Part shown: piece after piece, positions 63,027 to 64,000 of the stretch
How positions within the stretch are numbered: the stretch's first letter is position 1
Layout: each line of letters opens with the position of its first letter
DNA from: Bernardetia sp. MNP-M8
GTDB lineage: Bacteria > Bacteroidota > Bacteroidia > Cytophagales > Bernardetiaceae
Length of the DNA stretch: 64,000 nucleotides
Direction of reading: 5' to 3'
Assembly (NCBI RefSeq): GCF_037126285.1
Contig: NZ_CP147012.1
Coordinates: forward strand, 992,001 to 1,056,000
Position numbers and translations under genes: made by a program
Notes under the pieces: generated by a model
Database searches by the model: none
What the model was told of the DNA's origin: nothing
The model's input: the letters and a program-made list of their open reading frames with translations, nothing else

Positions 63027-63130
63027 TTCAAGATAATAAATTTCCCTCTAATTGTCTGATACTTTAAAAATTCTAGGCAAAACAAAATGATTCGAAATTA
63101 GCCAAAACAAAAAACTTCGCTTTTTCTTAC

Positions 63131-63138
63131 TATTTTTG
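63131..63138 (+). promoter_or_regulatory. Candidate -7 element of icmF
   Basis: TATTTTTG matches TAnnTTTG; it lies 101 bases upstream of the icmF ATG. No good -33 element is seen. Confidence 0.3.
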
Positions 63139-63239
63139 TAATATAAGAGTTACAAAAAATGTAGCGTATCTTTTAAGGTGCGAAACTGTACCGAATGCTT
63201 TAGCTTTCGAAAAGAACTATATACAACACAAAAAATAAT

Positions 63240-64000
63240 ATGAGTACCAACCCTCCAATTCCAGTGCCTTATGTTTCCCAAAACAAACTGCGTGTCGTTA
63301 CGGCAGCAGCTCTTTTTGATGGACATGATGCAGCTATAAATATAATGCGTCGAATTATTCAGTCTTCGGGCGCAGAAGTTATCCATTTAGGACACAACCG
63401 TTCGGTAGAAGAAATTGTAAATTGCGCCATTCAAGAAGATGCGCAAGCCATTGCCATTACCTCTTATCAAGGTGGACACGTAGAATTTTTTAAATATATG
63501 CACGACCTTTTGAAAGAAAGAGGTGCAGGACACATCAAGCTTTTTGGTGGTGGTGGTGGTGTAATTCTTCCATCCGAAATTGAGGAACTGCATAATTACG
63601 GTATTACCCGAATTTATCATCCAGATGATGGTCGTTCGATGGGATTGCAAGGAATGATAAATGATTTGCTTGAACAAACTGATTTTCCAACAGGACACGA
63701 TGTAGAAATAAGCGAAGTAGAAAAAGTAAAAGAAAGAAATTCTAAAAATTTGGGAAGGATTATTTCAGCCGTTGAAAATTATCCAGAAAAAAATAAAGAA
63801 ATTCTAAAGAAAATAAAAGAATTAATACCTGAAAAAGTAGCTCCTGTTTTGGGAATTACTGGAACAGGTGGTGCTGGTAAATCTTCACTTGTCGACGAAC
63901 TTGTAAGACGTTATTTAATGGATTTTGAAGACAAAACGATTGCTATTGTTTCTGTTGATCCTTCTCGTCGTCGTACAGGTGGCGCACTGTTGGGCGACCG
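63240..64000 (+). CDS. icmF: Fused isobutyryl-CoA mutase IcmF (5' part)
   Basis: The gene runs off the window; the first 253 codons from the ATG at 63240 are visible. They begin with a cobalamin-binding domain ([19 protein letters not shown], with His29 in the DxH motif, and [12 protein letters not shown]), continue with [15 protein letters not shown] and IYHPDDGR, and reach a G-protein chaperone domain with P-loop [10 protein letters not shown] near 208 and [14 protein letters not shown] near 242. This order (B12 domain, then MeaI-type GTPase, then the mutase part) is diagnostic of IcmF, which interconverts isobutyryl-CoA and n-butyryl-CoA with built-in repair of the cobalamin. The mutase part is not in view. 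Confidence 0.9.
   Translation, partial: MSTNPPIPVPYVSQNKLRVVTAAALFDGHDAAINIMRRIIQSSGAEVIHLGHNRSVEEIVNCAIQEDAQAIAITSYQGGHVEFFKYMHDLLKERGAGHIKLFGGGGGVILPSEIEELHNYGITRIYHPDDGRSMGLQGMINDLLEQTDFPTGHDVEISEVEKVKERNSKNLGRIISAVENYPEKNKEILKKIKELIPEKVAPVLGITGTGGAGKSSLVDELVRRYLMDFEDKTIAIVSVDPSRRRTGGALLGD

Noticed and set aside
1-64000. CRISPR arrays, tRNA or rRNA genes, transposases, prophage genes
   Set aside because: No regularly spaced repeats, cloverleaf-type sequences, rRNA segments or mobile-element proteins were found on either strand.

Overview
The window is chromosomal DNA from a low-GC, gliding member of the Bacteroidota. Several things point there: gliding-motility lipoproteins GldB and GldD, many lipoproteins with a Cys lipobox, DUF5686 and DUF4476 proteins, an ECF sigma/anti-sigma operon, TAnnTTTG-type -7 promoter elements, almost no Shine-Dalgarno sequences, and a TANGO2-like NRDE protein. 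The mix is most like a marine Cytophagales glider; the genus cannot be fixed from the sequence alone. No rRNA, tRNA, CRISPR array, transposase or phage gene was seen. The 3' edge cuts a gene (icmF), and the 5' edge holds only a short remnant.

Layout. 0-9 kb: an orphan YrhB/Imm35-like gene, a large AddA/RecB-like helicase-nuclease, an Ig-fold lipoprotein, then MgtE (Mg2+) and a ClC chloride transporter. 9-17.6 kb: a small lipoprotein/TonB-C pair, sufS, a metallo-beta-lactamase gene overlapping a ComB homologue, truA, an orphan ViaA-like protein, gldD and an NRDE protein. 17.7-24.6 kb: sucD, an AraC/SDR pair, a peptide deformylase with a lipoprotein signal, and a three-gene ECF sigma / membrane anti-sigma candidate / outer-membrane barrel operon. 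24.9-33.2 kb: a huge propeller-GAF-PP2C sensor phosphatase, a histidine phosphatase, MscS, Ppx/GppA and a duplicated DUF4476 lipoprotein. 33.3-45 kb: DUF5686 protein, gldB, RidA, a SpoIIAA-like protein, a half-ABC exporter with an Asp Walker B, a TPR-PP2C phosphatase, DUF2071 and a Spy-like protein. 45-51 kb: M16 protease, alpha/beta hydrolase, DUF3857/transglutaminase protein, and a coiled-coil protein with a T9SS-like C-terminus. 55.9-64 kb: YdjM-like membrane protein, fumarylacetoacetase, mutS, two membrane proteins of unknown role and the start of icmF.

The most interesting locus is 51.1-55.8 kb. A C39-peptidase ABC exporter with an intact Cys/His/Asp triad diverges from an 82-residue double-glycine-leader peptide whose predicted 58-residue core has six cysteines. 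A lipoprotein carrying a C-terminal CxxC TlpA-type thioredoxin domain follows it. Together they look like a self-contained system for export and disulfide maturation of a Cys-rich secreted peptide, with no radical-SAM or lanthipeptide enzyme nearby.

Around these genes are many strong hairpin terminators (several serving convergent genes), short dispersed intergenic repeats, a 26-bp perfect palindrome just upstream of the ABC exporter, a multi-hairpin element at about 21.5 kb, and three decayed small reading frames.
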